Shown here: in pieces, positions 36,397 through 45,812 of the stretch
How the letters are laid out: every line of letters starts with the position of its first letter
Position numbering within the stretch: the stretch's first letter is position 1
Assembly: GCF_025403485.1 (NCBI RefSeq)
Contig: NZ_CP099966.1
Span: 4,152,501-4,216,500, forward strand
Origin: Chryseobacterium paludis
GTDB lineage: Bacteria > Bacteroidota > Bacteroidia > Flavobacteriales > Weeksellaceae
Direction of reading: 5' to 3'
DNA: 64,000 nt
Position numbers and translations under genes: made by a program
Notes under the pieces: model-generated
The model's database searches: none
Seen by the model: the letters and a program-made list of their open reading frames with translations, nothing else
What the model was told of the DNA's origin: nothing

Positions 36397-37275
36397 CTAT
36401 TGATTTCCTGCCAGATTACTGTCTCCACTTGTAATACTGATACTTGTTGGGGTAACAAGTAAGATATTATCGGAATCGAGGCGTTGTTTGATCTGTAAAT
36501 AAGCATCACTCTTAACACGGGTGATATTAGCACCTACAGTCATCCAGAATTTAGCCTGAAGATTAAATACTCCCTGTTTAAGATCTGTAAATACAACTTC
36601 AGCGGTATCCAGTTTATCGACATATTCTAAGCCTTTTATGACTTCTAAGATTCCTTTTTGAGCTTTGTTGATATCTTCATCTGCAGGAATTTCAAAATTC
36701 AATATGATTCTTCTCTGTGGTGAAGCGGTAATATTTGAAAACGGAGAATTGAAAATGACCTGATTAGGAATATATACTTTTTTTCCGTCATCCGTAATTA
36801 TTTTTGTAGTAAGAAATCCAATCTCCTGTACAGTCCCGGAGTTGGTTCCGATAGATACATAATCACCCACCTTAAAAGCTTTATCAATTCCTATCAGCAT
36901 CCCAGAAAATATACTGGATACAAGATCTTTTAATGCAACCCCGGCAATCACCCCGGCAACTCCTAAACTTCCGATGAATTTCCAGAGAAAGCCACTGAAT
37001 CCCATTATTTCTAAAGCTATAAAACTTCCCATCATCATAATGATGAATCGAAAAACAGCTAGTAAAGTAACCAGAGAACTTTCTTTTTGGCTTTTGGGAA
37101 ATAATTTATGGAAGACCTTAACCGCAATCTTACTCAGATATTTACTTGTAAATAAGAAAAAAGAAAAAACCAGTACTCCAACAATCAATTTAGGGGTAAG
37201 TTCTGCAAATTTCAGATACCAGCTTTGCAAGACTTTATAGACCACATCAACATAACTTAAACCAATTTTCTCCAT
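36397..37275 (-). CDS. MscS-family mechanosensitive channel
   Basis: The 292-residue protein has three N-terminal transmembrane helices (about 20-45, 60-82 and 93-125), where the third contains the glycine/alanine-rich pore helix GSLGVAGVIAGVALKDLVSS. A cytoplasmic beta domain (about 130-285) follows, starting with GDYVSIGTNSGTVQEIG. It opens when membrane tension rises on osmotic downshock and releases solutes. Length is normal for E. coli MscS. It is convergent with sucC. Confidence 0.93.
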   Translation of the reverse strand: MEKIGLSYVDVVYKVLQSWYLKFAELTPKLIVGVLVFSFFLFTSKYLSKIAVKVFHKLFPKSQKESSLVTLLAVFRFIIMMMGSFIALEIMGFSGFLWKFIGSLGVAGVIAGVALKDLVSSIFSGMLIGIDKAFKVGDYVSIGTNSGTVQEIGFLTTKIITDDGKKVYIPNQVIFNSPFSNITASPQRRIILNFEIPADEDINKAQKGILEVIKGLEYVDKLDTAEVVFTDLKQGVFNLQAKFWMTVGANITRVKSDAYLQIKQRLDSDNILLVTPTSISITSGDSNLAGNQ

Positions 37276-37320
37276 GTATTAATTTTTTTTTAATCTAATA
37301 TATAATTTTTCATCAAAAAA

Positions 37321-37351
37321 TTTGCCAGTTTGAAAAAGTCTACTAAATTTG
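37321..37351 (+). promoter_or_regulatory. Peroxiredoxin gene promoter
   Basis: TTTG at 37321-37324, a 19-base spacer and TAAATTTG at 37344-37351 are a full consensus match. The leader to the ATG at 37374 is about 17 bases. Confidence 0.65.
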
Positions 37352-37373
37352 TAGACTATAAAAAGAGAATATT

Positions 37374-38009
37374 ATGTCAATTAAACTAGGAGATTCCGCG
37401 CCAAACTTTCAGGCAGAAACAACTGCCGGTGATCTTGATTTTTATAATTATCTGGGAGATTCCTGGGGTATTCTATTCTCACACCCTGCAGATTATACTC
37501 CTGTTTGCACTACCGAGCTCGGTTTTACTTCTAAACTGAAGTCAGAATTTGAAGCAAGAGATACAAAAGTAATTGCGCTGAGCGTAGATGGAGTGGAAGA
37601 TCATCAAAGTTGGATCAAAGATATTAATGAGACACAGAATACAGAAGTTCAGTTCCCGATTATCGCAGATAAAGACAGGAAAATTTCAGAGTTGTATGAT
37701 TTTATCCATCCAAATGCTTCAGCGACTGCTACAGTTCGTTCTTTATTGATTATTGATCCGGCAAAAAAAGTCCGTTTAATTATTACTTATCCGGCATCCA
37801 CTGGACGGAATTTTAATGAAATTATCCGAGTTCTCGATTCTCTTCAGTTAACAGATTCTCATAAAGTAGCTACCCCTGTAAACTGGAAAAATGGAGAAGA
37901 TGTTATTATACCACCATCCATATCAACAGAAGATGCTCGTAAAATATTCCCTAAAGGAGTTACAGAAATAAAGCCATATTTAAGATATACACCTCAACCC
38001 AATACGTGA
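37374..38009 (+). CDS. 1-Cys peroxiredoxin (Prx6 type)
   Basis: The 211-residue protein reduces peroxides with the peroxidatic cysteine Cys45 in DYTPVCTTELG. It is the only cysteine in the protein, so there is no resolving cysteine and an external thiol must reduce it, as in the Prx6 subfamily. The long C-terminal extension with PVNWKNGEDVIIPPSIS is typical of Prx6 proteins. Cytoplasmic. It is divergent from the mscS-like gene, single, and closed by a terminator. Confidence 0.93.
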   Translation: MSIKLGDSAPNFQAETTAGDLDFYNYLGDSWGILFSHPADYTPVCTTELGFTSKLKSEFEARDTKVIALSVDGVEDHQSWIKDINETQNTEVQFPIIADKDRKISELYDFIHPNASATATVRSLLIIDPAKKVRLIITYPASTGRNFNEIIRVLDSLQLTDSHKVATPVNWKNGEDVIIPPSISTEDARKIFPKGVTEIKPYLRYTPQPNT

Positions 38010-38046
38010 TTTATTTGATTTTTTATAGTTTAGTTTTAATTTGTAC

Positions 38047-38083
38047 GAAAAGTGCCTCGAAATTCTTCGAGGCACTTTTATGT
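38047..38083. terminator. Bidirectional terminator after the peroxiredoxin gene
   Basis: AAAAGTGCCTCGAA from 38048 pairs with TTCGAGGCACTTTT ending at 38079. It lies between convergent genes. Confidence 0.8.
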
Positions 38084-38109
38084 TTTGTAAAAGCTAATCT
38101 TTTTACAGA

Positions 38110-38703
38110 TTAATTTTTTACGTCGTTCATAATTTCTTTTCCTTTAGATGTAGGTAAATAAATACTAAATCCAATATTGAAAGTTAATGTAGATGTTAAA
38201 CCTTCATTACCAAATCCTGCAACACCATTGTATTTAACCAGACCTTCAACACCGATGTTAGGTGTAATGAAATAAGAATATCCAGGACCAGCACCAAAAT
38301 CTAAACCTGTTGTAGAATTACTACCTTCAGTAGATGTTCCTCCGATACCAACATTACCTTCAAAGAACCAACGTCCGTGGTGTAAAAGATTATTTATACC
38401 TTGTTCTCCTGGCGATACATAATAACGTCCTAAAGCACCAACTTTATATACAAAATTTGTAGGTGTTCCCTTTGTAACTTTATTAAAACCTAAATCAACA
38501 TAACCACCGACAGCGATATTATCTTCAATAAAATAAGCTGCTTTCGGTTGTAAAGAAATGTTGTATCCGCCACCTGTATTAAGACCAAAATTACTAGCTA
38601 CAATACTACTACCAACCATCCAGTTACCTTTTTGAATCTGAGCATTCATTGTTGTAGCTAAACCAGCCACTGCTAGTATTCCTGTTAAGATTAGTTTTTT
38701 CAT
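38110..38703 (-). CDS. Outer-membrane beta-barrel protein
   Basis: This 197-residue protein has a signal peptide (about 1-21, ending MNAQ) and a sequence of alternating residues with repeated glycine turns, for example NWMVGSSIVASNFGLNTGGG and YSYFITPNIGVEGLVKY. This resembles an eight-stranded OmpA/OmpW-like barrel common in Flavobacteriia. Its role is unknown. A monocistronic minus-strand gene. Confidence 0.78.
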   Translation of the reverse strand: MKKLILTGILAVAGLATTMNAQIQKGNWMVGSSIVASNFGLNTGGGYNISLQPKAAYFIEDNIAVGGYVDLGFNKVTKGTPTNFVYKVGALGRYYVSPGEQGINNLLHHGRWFFEGNVGIGGTSTEGSNSTTGLDFGAGPGYSYFITPNIGVEGLVKYNGVAGFGNEGLTSTLTFNIGFSIYLPTSKGKEIMNDVKN

Positions 38704-38865
38704 AATTTATAATTTTTAATAATTAATGTTTATTATTCTATAGATGGTGAAAATCAATAAATGTGCCATAGTACTCATTTTTAGCTAATTTTACCAAATT
38801 AATGTTAAATTAAGAAAAATGAAAATCCAATTTTAAAGGGCGTTTCATTAAGTATTTTATAATTT

Positions 38866-39381
38866 CTAAATAAAGACCAATATAATAGAAATGATAAGTC
38901 CCGCAACAGTAAAAATCATTCCCCGTTTGAAGGCTTTTGTTTTTGGATTGAACATCCAGAAGCTGGAAATAACAAAGAAAAATAAAGCGACTCCGAAAAA
39001 AGTATTGAGTGGTGATAGGGTATCTTTAGACTGTGCTTTGTGAAGTTTTGTCATCTTATCAAGTACAAAAGGCAACTCTTTTTTTACATATTTTGCTTCA
39101 CCGGTTGTCATATTGTAAGCTCCCTGTTTAAAGTATGCGATATTGCCAACCTTACTTTCTATTTCAAAATTTTTAATCTTTAGCTCTTTACCTAATGCTT
39201 TTTCAGAAAGATCTTTACCGACAATTGTACTGTAATTTTTTTCTTTTTTTAAGAGGTCCGTATCCCTGTAAACGAGGAGAACACCACTTACTCCGTAAAC
39301 GGCCATAATTCCTGCCAGAAAATAACCCAAATATCGATGGGTAATCCTCATAAAACTTCTTGTATCCTTTATTTTATCCAT
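38866..39381 (-). CDS. PepSY-associated membrane protein
   Basis: The 171-residue protein has two or three transmembrane segments (about 14-35, 125-143 and 150-170) around a periplasmic PepSY-like domain. The N-terminal MRITHRYLGYFLAGIMAVYG is the usual start of PepSY-associated TM proteins, which often accompany siderophore receptors and may reduce ferric siderophores or handle substrates. It starts 84 bases after the TonB receptor gene on the same strand, so the pair is likely one iron-regulated operon. It is shorter than the classical 400-residue PepSY_TM proteins. Confidence 0.8.
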   Translation of the reverse strand: MDKIKDTRSFMRITHRYLGYFLAGIMAVYGVSGVLLVYRDTDLLKKEKNYSTIVGKDLSEKALGKELKIKNFEIESKVGNIAYFKQGAYNMTTGEAKYVKKELPFVLDKMTKLHKAQSKDTLSPLNTFFGVALFFFVISSFWMFNPKTKAFKRGMIFTVAGLIISIILVFI

Positions 39382-39465
39382 ATCTATTGTTTGTTATTTA
39401 AAAAAGTGAAAGCTGCAAAAATGCAACTTCCACTTTAAATGAAAAAATAATTTATGTTATTATTT

Positions 39466-41697
39466 TTAAAGTTTGTAAGTCAATGTAAAGTAATAGTTTC
39501 TTGGAGTTATTGGATTTACAGAGTAGTTTTCATGAACGTTGTAGTTAACAACATCAAATAGATTACCTACTTTTCCTTGGATACTGAATTTATCCCATGC
39601 ATAGCCTAGAGATAATGCAACAGTGGTGTAATCTTTTAATTCAAATACTCTACTAATTCCTTTTCGGGCTTGCAGACTATTTGCTCCAGTTTTAGTGTCA
39701 TTCCATCCTGCCAGCCTATCTCCTATATAGTATGCACTTAATCCTACTTTTAGTCCTTTTGCAAAATTTTGTAGGGTATAGAATACTGAACCATTAGCTG
39801 TAGTTGCCGGAGTCCTTACTAATCTTTGTTTTTCTATATAACCGGATATTTCAGGAGTATCTAAATAAACAGAATTATTATAAGAGAAGCCTCCAATGAT
39901 TGAAAGACCATCAATTGGATTTCCTGTAATGTCCAGTTCTACACCACGACTTCTCATTTTACCTGCAAATTCTTTATAGAATGAATCAGAGTTTGCATTT
40001 CCATTTGCTAAAAAAGGTGCAGTCTGATAATAATTGTTATATACAATTTGATAAGCAGTTAAATTAACCGCAAGCGCATTGTTCCAAAAATTCTTTTTAA
40101 TACCCATTTCATATTGATCAATGGTTGTGGGCTTTAGAGTTTGCTGATAAATGTCCTGCCCTGTATTCTGTGCAAAAGAATTGGTATAGGTTGCGAAAAC
40201 AGATAGGTTGTCATTAGGCATATAAACAAGCCCTACCTTCGGAGAGAATGCGTTATCTGCTGTAGCTGTGTTAATTTTATCGGATTCAGTATTCTTGACA
40301 AAATCCCTAAAAGAATTAGATACTGTTTCTAAATATGACCATCTTAATCCTGCTATAACCTTAAACTGCTTTGTTAAGCTAATATAATCCTGTAAGTAGA
40401 TGCCAAATCTTTGAGTTGGGATTTTTGTTCTATCCTTTAATGAAGCATCAGGTATTGACCCGCTTGCCCAAGTACTTGGATCATCCATATAAATAATACC
40501 ATTTAAAGTATTTCCATTGGTTCCATATTTTGTAGGATTGGTGTAAGTGTAATTATTTATTACACCATAATCTCCATCGGCACCAACTAATATCTTATGA
40601 TTAATTTTTCCTGTATTAAATTCACCATTCACATTAACTTGTAATGAAGTGTAGTTTTGTTCATTAAAAGTTTTGTTTAATGGACGATCCCATTTCAAAC
40701 GATTGTCCGCATCATAGGTCCATTGAACCCTTTCAGTTGAATAATAATCTTTAGTATAGCTTTGATAAGAGGCAATTGCATTTAAAGACCATTTTTCAGT
40801 AAACTGATGATTAAAAGTTATATTTGTGGAAGCCTGTTGCACGTTTTGATATTGCCAGTCTGTTCCTAAGAAAGCATTTCGAGGAAGTAAACTATTCAAT
40901 TCATAGGTAAGCCCATCCTGTTTGGTAATTGATCCAATTCCAAAATCCGGAGTTAAGTCGTTTTTAAGATAATCAGCTTCAACAATTAACTGAGAATTTG
41001 CTCCTAAGTTAAATAAGAATGAAGGATTGAAATAATATTTTGTTGACTGAACAACATCCCTGAAGCTTTCTGCATATTCATATGCCCCATTTATTCTGAA
41101 AGCTATATTTTTTGATAATGGACCATAAATATCCACTGTAGGTTTATATGAATTCCAGCTTCCTGCATTTAAACCAACACTTCCTCCAAAATTGAACTTT
41201 GGTTTCTTGGTAATCATATTAATGATTCCTCCTGCTGCTGTGTTTCCATAAAGCATAGCATTTGCTCCTTTTAATACTTCCACTCTTTCTAAACCACTTA
41301 CTTCAGGAAATACTCCACTGTTAACTCTTGCTCCATTTTTGAAAATATTATCATTCCCAAAAGTAAAACCACGAGCACCAAAACTATCTTGAGAGCCTCC
41401 TCTTGCAGAAGTAAGGTATACTCCATTTATGTTTTGTAAGACATCACTTAATTGCTTGGCCTGCTGTTGTTCAATTACTTCATGAGTAACTATGGCAATG
41501 GGCTGCGGGTTCTCCATTACCGTAAGGTTTGACTTTGTAGATAATGATTTAGCTTTATTTGGATTACCTGTTTTATGGAGATTTACGTCTTCAATAGTTT
41601 GAATTCTGATAGTGTCGGTTTCAGATTTATGTCCCATTTGTGCACTTAGCGAAAGGGATATTATCATAAAACCTAAAGTAGTAATTTGTCTTTTCAT
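39466..41697 (-). CDS. TonB-dependent siderophore receptor
   Basis: The 743-residue protein has a signal peptide (about 1-19, ending SLSAQ), a plug domain (about 60-165, with VLQNINGVYLTSARGG and MLYGNTAAGGIINMITKKP) and a 22-stranded barrel ending in the aromatic TFTLTYKL-like C-terminus (read FTLTYKL). This is the FhuA/FecA type of ferric-siderophore receptor. There is no N-terminal carboxypeptidase-like or signalling domain, so no surface signalling is expected. The ligand is unknown. The adjacent PepSY gene and the nearby siderophore-interacting protein support iron uptake. Confidence 0.94.
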   Translation of the reverse strand: MKRQITTLGFMIISLSLSAQMGHKSETDTIRIQTIEDVNLHKTGNPNKAKSLSTKSNLTVMENPQPIAIVTHEVIEQQQAKQLSDVLQNINGVYLTSARGGSQDSFGARGFTFGNDNIFKNGARVNSGVFPEVSGLERVEVLKGANAMLYGNTAAGGIINMITKKPKFNFGGSVGLNAGSWNSYKPTVDIYGPLSKNIAFRINGAYEYAESFRDVVQSTKYYFNPSFLFNLGANSQLIVEADYLKNDLTPDFGIGSITKQDGLTYELNSLLPRNAFLGTDWQYQNVQQASTNITFNHQFTEKWSLNAIASYQSYTKDYYSTERVQWTYDADNRLKWDRPLNKTFNEQNYTSLQVNVNGEFNTGKINHKILVGADGDYGVINNYTYTNPTKYGTNGNTLNGIIYMDDPSTWASGSIPDASLKDRTKIPTQRFGIYLQDYISLTKQFKVIAGLRWSYLETVSNSFRDFVKNTESDKINTATADNAFSPKVGLVYMPNDNLSVFATYTNSFAQNTGQDIYQQTLKPTTIDQYEMGIKKNFWNNALAVNLTAYQIVYNNYYQTAPFLANGNANSDSFYKEFAGKMRSRGVELDITGNPIDGLSIIGGFSYNNSVYLDTPEISGYIEKQRLVRTPATTANGSVFYTLQNFAKGLKVGLSAYYIGDRLAGWNDTKTGANSLQARKGISRVFELKDYTTVALSLGYAWDKFSIQGKVGNLFDVVNYNVHENYSVNPITPRNYYFTLTYKL

Positions 41698-41860
41698 TTT
41701 GTTTTATTTAGAGTGGGTTTAAATAACGCGCAAAAGTAAGTATTTAGCATATCATTATTTAGAATCAATAAAAATGATTGCAGTGATATTTATCATGTTT
41801 TAATAAATGATGAATTATTACTATATCAATTATAGTAGTCACAGAGAAAATTTTTCTCAA

Positions 41861-41868
41861 TATCTTTG
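41861..41868 (+). promoter_or_regulatory. -7 element of the Gfo/Idh/MocA gene
   Basis: TATCTTTG at 41861-41868 matches TAnnTTTG and lies 14 bases before the ATG at 41883. No clear -33 element precedes it. Confidence 0.45.
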
Positions 41869-41882
41869 TTAAAAAATAAAGT

Positions 41883-42941
41883 ATGCAATTGGTAAAAGTG
41901 GGTCTTTGTGCCTTTGGAATGAGCGGAAAGGTTTTCCATGCACCTTTTTTGAAAGAACATCCTGGTTTTTTCATGTCTGCTGTAGTAGAAAGAAGTAAAG
42001 AAGAATCAAAAGAAAAATATCCTGATGCTACGATTTATCGTTCAGTAGAAGAGATGTTGAATAACTCAGATGTGGAAGTAGTAGTAGTTAACACTCCTGT
42101 TCAGACACATTTTGAATATGTAAAAATGGCTCTTGAAGCGGGTAAGAATGTTATTGTAGAAAAACCCTTTACAGTAGATGTTTCAGAAGCTGAGCAATTG
42201 GTGAAACTGGCTGAAGAAAAAGGTTTGTTTTTGAGCGTCTACCAAAACAGAAGATTCGATCGTGATTTTCTTCAGGTAAAAAAAATTATTAATAGCAAAA
42301 ATCTTGGAGACATCAAAGAGGTTGAAATACGATTCGATAGATTTCGCACTGAACCGAGTGGAAAGCAGCATAAGGAAAACCCACAAGAAACAGGTTCAGG
42401 ATCGCTTCACGATTTAGGGGCTCATTTAGTGGATCAGGCGGTTCAGCTTTTTGGATTTCCAGAAAAGCTTTTCGCCGATGTTTTTTCAATGAAAGGGGCA
42501 GAATATGCGAATGATTATTTTGAGATCCTATTATATTATAAAAATAACATGAGGATCAGATTAAAATCATCTGTTTTTAGCAAAGAGGCACATTATGCTT
42601 ATATGGTTCATGGTAGTAAAGGGAGCTTTTTACAGGAAAGGACAGACAATCAGGAGGCAGAACTGGTAGCAGGAACTTTACCAACGTATGGTGAAAGCTG
42701 GATGCTTCCTTTGAAAGATTTTGATGGGATTTTAAATTATATCAGTGACCACTCTGAAACAGAAAGAATTCTAACAACCAGTGAACCTGGAAACTATATG
42801 AACTATTACCAGGAGATTTATGAACATATTGTTTTTGGATATGACTTGCCTTCCCCGGGAAAACAAGTCATTCAGAATATGAAACTTATTGATGCTTCTA
42901 TAAAAAGCTCGAACGAAGAAAAAGTTCTTAACCTGACATAA
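41883..42941 (+). CDS. Gfo/Idh/MocA-family oxidoreductase
   Basis: The 352-residue protein has an N-terminal Rossmann domain (about 1-120; GLCAFGMSGKVFHAPFL in place of the usual GxGxxG, and VEKPFTVDVSEAE with the family's EKP motif) and a C-terminal substrate domain with GSGSLHDLGAHLVDQAVQLFG. It resembles E. coli YdgJ-type enzymes, which oxidise or reduce sugar derivatives with NAD(P). Substrate unknown. It is divergent from the TonB receptor and closed by a terminator. Confidence 0.92.
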   Translation: MQLVKVGLCAFGMSGKVFHAPFLKEHPGFFMSAVVERSKEESKEKYPDATIYRSVEEMLNNSDVEVVVVNTPVQTHFEYVKMALEAGKNVIVEKPFTVDVSEAEQLVKLAEEKGLFLSVYQNRRFDRDFLQVKKIINSKNLGDIKEVEIRFDRFRTEPSGKQHKENPQETGSGSLHDLGAHLVDQAVQLFGFPEKLFADVFSMKGAEYANDYFEILLYYKNNMRIRLKSSVFSKEAHYAYMVHGSKGSFLQERTDNQEAELVAGTLPTYGESWMLPLKDFDGILNYISDHSETERILTTSEPGNYMNYYQEIYEHIVFGYDLPSPGKQVIQNMKLIDASIKSSNEEKVLNLT

Positions 42942-42979
42942 AAAATTCGGCTTCACTTAATGTGAAGCCGAATTTTTTT
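42941..42979. terminator. Bidirectional terminator
   Basis: AATTCGGCTTCAC at about 42944-42956 pairs with GTGAAGCCGAATT at 42962-42974, with A and T runs outside. It separates the convergent oxidoreductase and ABC-F genes. Confidence 0.85.
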
Positions 42980-42997
42980 ATATTTTAATTGATCATC

Positions 42998-44899
42998 TTA
43001 AGCTTCACCCAGGATTTCCTGAAACTCCAGCCATTTCATTTCATGGTCTTCCAGCTTTCCTGAGATGGTTTCCAATTCCGCAGAAAGTTTTGAAATCTTT
43101 TCATAATCTTTCTCATTGTTAAGTTGCTCAAGGATCTTCTCACGCTGTTCTTCCAATTGAGGCATTTCCTTTTCAATAGTTTCCAGCTCTCTTTGTTCTT
43201 TAAAAGAAAGTTTTCGCTTTTTGGAATTTGTTGGTGGAGCTATAACAGGAACTGGTGCTGTTTCTTTAACTTCCGTTTTTTGAGGTGCATTTTTTTCTAA
43301 AGCATCCTCACGGCTTTTTGCTTCTCTGTATTCTGAGAAAGTTCCAATAAAATCTTTTATTTTTCCTTCACCCTCAAAAGCTAAAATATGATCAACAATT
43401 CGATCCATAAAATATCTATCGTGAGAAACAATAATTAATGAGCCTTGAAACTGCTGTAAAAAGTTCTCAAGAACCGTTAATGTAGGAAGATCGAGATCAT
43501 TGGTAGGCTCATCAAAAATCAGGAAGTTTGGATTCTGATAAAGAATATACATCAAATGCAGTCTTCTTTTTTCACCTCCGGAAAGTTTTGAAATAGGAGA
43601 GTATTGTGTTTGATCATCGAATAAAAAGAGTCTTAAAAACTGAGATGCTGAAAGGCTTTTTCCATTCGCTAACGGATAGAATTCTGCAATTTCTTTAATA
43701 AAATCAATGACCCTTTCATCCTCTTTATAAGTTAGCCCCTTTTGTGAAAAATAACCGAAAGAAATGGTTTCTCCTGTTTCAATTTCTCCGCTATCGGCCT
43801 TTTCAAATCCTTGAATAATATTTAAAAGAGTAGATTTTCCCGCACCATTCTTACCTACAATTCCTACTTTCTCTCCACGTTGGAATGAATAGCTGAAATC
43901 TTTTAATAATAATTTATCACCAAAACTCTTGTCAATATTTTTAAGTTCCAGGATTTTATTACCAAGACGTTTCATTTCAAAATCAAGTTCAAGACCCTGT
44001 TTTGAAGTGTCTGTTTTAGCTACTTTTTCAGTTTCATAAAAAGCGTCAATTCTACTTTTTGATTTTGTGGTTCTCGCTTTAGGCTGTCTTCGCATCCATT
44101 CCAATTCCTTTCTGTAAAGGTTATTTGCCTTATCAATGGTAGAATTGAGATTGTCTTCTCTTATCATTTTATTCTCAAGATAAGTAGCATAAGAACCATT
44201 ATGGAAATAAAGATTATTGTCTTCCATTTCCCAGATAATATTACATACACCATCCAAAAAGTAACGGTCGTGGGTGACCAGTAGTAGAGTAATTTTAGCT
44301 TTATTTAAATAATTTTCAAGCCATTCTACCATTTCCACATCCAGATGGTTGGTTGGCTCATCCATTATTAAAAGAGTATGACGATGCTCCGCTCTGGTTT
44401 CTGTTAGTAATTTTGCCAAAGCAACACGTTTGATCTGTCCACCCGAAAGTGTTCCCATCTTAGCTTCCAGATCTGTAATTTTAAGCTGCGAAAGGATCTG
44501 TTTCATTTCATTCTCAAGATCCCAGGCTTTATGAACTTCCATATCAGCCAATGCCTTTTCAATAAAATCAAGATCTGTTGAATGTAGGGATTTATGATAA
44601 TTTTTAAGAGCTGCAATAGGTGCAGAATCAAGAGTCATCATAAATTCATCGATCGTAAGATTGGGATCATAGTCAATCTCCTGATCAAATAAAACAACCT
44701 GTATATCTTTATTGATGATTACATTCCCACTGTCAGTAATTTCCTTTCCCATCAATATTTTCAACAGAGTGGACTTTCCACTTCCGTTTTTAGCAACAAT
44801 AGCTATTTTGTCCCCTTCATTGATATTGAAAGAAATATTTTTAAATAAAACTTTTACCCCATACGATTTAGTAAGGTTCTCAGCCGCAACGTAATTCAT
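42998..44899 (-). CDS. ABC-F family ATPase (Uup-like)
   Basis: The 633-residue protein has two ABC ATPase domains with no transmembrane part: Walker A motifs GKNGSGKSTLLK (about 39) and GKNGAGKSTLLN, signatures LSGGQIKR and LSGGEKRR, and Walker B segments TLLIMDEPTNHLD and FLIFDEPTNDLD. An ABC-F linker lies between them. The C-terminal extension (about 560-633) is a charged coiled coil rich in Glu and Lys, as in Uup, which binds DNA or acts on ribosomes. ABC-F proteins work on the ribosome; antibiotic-resistance members cannot be excluded but this layout favours Uup. Confidence 0.92.
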   Translation of the reverse strand: MNYVAAENLTKSYGVKVLFKNISFNINEGDKIAIVAKNGSGKSTLLKILMGKEITDSGNVIINKDIQVVLFDQEIDYDPNLTIDEFMMTLDSAPIAALKNYHKSLHSTDLDFIEKALADMEVHKAWDLENEMKQILSQLKITDLEAKMGTLSGGQIKRVALAKLLTETRAEHRHTLLIMDEPTNHLDVEMVEWLENYLNKAKITLLLVTHDRYFLDGVCNIIWEMEDNNLYFHNGSYATYLENKMIREDNLNSTIDKANNLYRKELEWMRRQPKARTTKSKSRIDAFYETEKVAKTDTSKQGLELDFEMKRLGNKILELKNIDKSFGDKLLLKDFSYSFQRGEKVGIVGKNGAGKSTLLNIIQGFEKADSGEIETGETISFGYFSQKGLTYKEDERVIDFIKEIAEFYPLANGKSLSASQFLRLFLFDDQTQYSPISKLSGGEKRRLHLMYILYQNPNFLIFDEPTNDLDLPTLTVLENFLQQFQGSLIIVSHDRYFMDRIVDHILAFEGEGKIKDFIGTFSEYREAKSREDALEKNAPQKTEVKETAPVPVIAPPTNSKKRKLSFKEQRELETIEKEMPQLEEQREKILEQLNNEKDYEKISKLSAELETISGKLEDHEMKWLEFQEILGEA

Positions 44900-45014
44900 T
44901 CTATAAAGATTTCGTAGCGCGAAAATACGAAATATTGAAGGTTTTACAGGATAAAATATTTTTAACGATATTTTTGATCCTTAACGTCTATTTAATGCTG
45001 CAGTACAGTGATAT

Positions 45015-45737
45015 TTACAACCCTTTTTTTCCTTCTATCCAATACGCTTGTGATCTGACATTTGCAGAACGCACTCCTTTTTCTTTGAGGTATCTTCGTA
45101 AAAAAGACATTGTTTTACCATTACCGGTAAGGTAAAATGTAACTTCGTCATTTTCTACAGCTTTCTTTTCCTCTCTTAAAAATTCATTGATTTGATTTAA
45201 AATAGACATCCAATTATTTTTGGAAGTGTAATAACCGTAAAGACCAAGATTTTCCAGAACGAAAGGGTCTTCCACCTCATGGAGGCATACAAATGAAGCA
45301 TTGGATTCTTCAGCGGCTTTCTGAATTGAAATTGAACTTCCTAAAGAAGTTTCATCACCTATTGAGAAGTGGATCTTTGCGTCGGGATCGAAAAATCTTT
45401 TTCCTCTGGGGATGATCATTTTAAGAGATTCACCTACAGACAAACGATTGATGAAATTACAACCTACAGCATCTGTATCATGAATATGGAAAAGAACATC
45501 AAAGCTTCCTTTTTCTTTGTTAAAATGAAAGGGTGAATAATTACGGAAATCCCGGTCATTAATTCTAAATCCTACAGCATAGGCAGGCTCAAAATATATA
45601 TCGGAAAGATCAGTCAGGAAAGTTATCCGTTTAAGATAATTTGTGATATAGTTTGTTTCTGTAATGGTACAATCTTTAAATTTGGACGGCAATAGATTCT
45701 CGACGGCATCATTGATCCATTTTGGTAAACTTGACAT
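45015..45737 (-). CDS. Siderophore-interacting protein (FAD-binding reductase)
   Basis: The 240-residue protein belongs to the SIP/ViuB family, flavin enzymes that reduce iron(III) in siderophores in the cytoplasm. Family features: RDFRNYSPFHFNKEKGSFDVLFHIHD in the FAD domain (the R-x-Y-[ST] motif as RNYSPF), SIGDETSLGSS in the middle and the C-terminal YLTGNGKTMSFLRRYLKEKG followed by a segment resembling RSQAYWIEGKKG. It lies 75 bases after the AraC-type regulator on the same strand. Together with the TonB receptor and PepSY protein it points to siderophore use. Confidence 0.9.
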   Translation of the reverse strand: MSSLPKWINDAVENLLPSKFKDCTITETNYITNYLKRITFLTDLSDIYFEPAYAVGFRINDRDFRNYSPFHFNKEKGSFDVLFHIHDTDAVGCNFINRLSVGESLKMIIPRGKRFFDPDAKIHFSIGDETSLGSSISIQKAAEESNASFVCLHEVEDPFVLENLGLYGYYTSKNNWMSILNQINEFLREEKKAVENDEVTFYLTGNGKTMSFLRRYLKEKGVRSANVRSQAYWIEGKKGL

Positions 45738-45812
45738 AATAATATTTTATTGCAAAGGAAGCTGCAAACTGAAAAAATACCAATAGTCATTTCATGGAAT
45801 TGATTGGACTAT

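Noticed and set aside
41739..41800. Fur box in front of the TonB receptor gene
   Set aside because: The region has an AT-rich imperfect inverted repeat but no convincing match to a 19-base Fur consensus.
44935..45135. A hydrophobic plus-strand reading frame between the ABC-F and siderophore-interacting genes
   Set aside because: Its second half lies antisense to the siderophore-interacting gene and it has no promoter or homology; it looks like chance.
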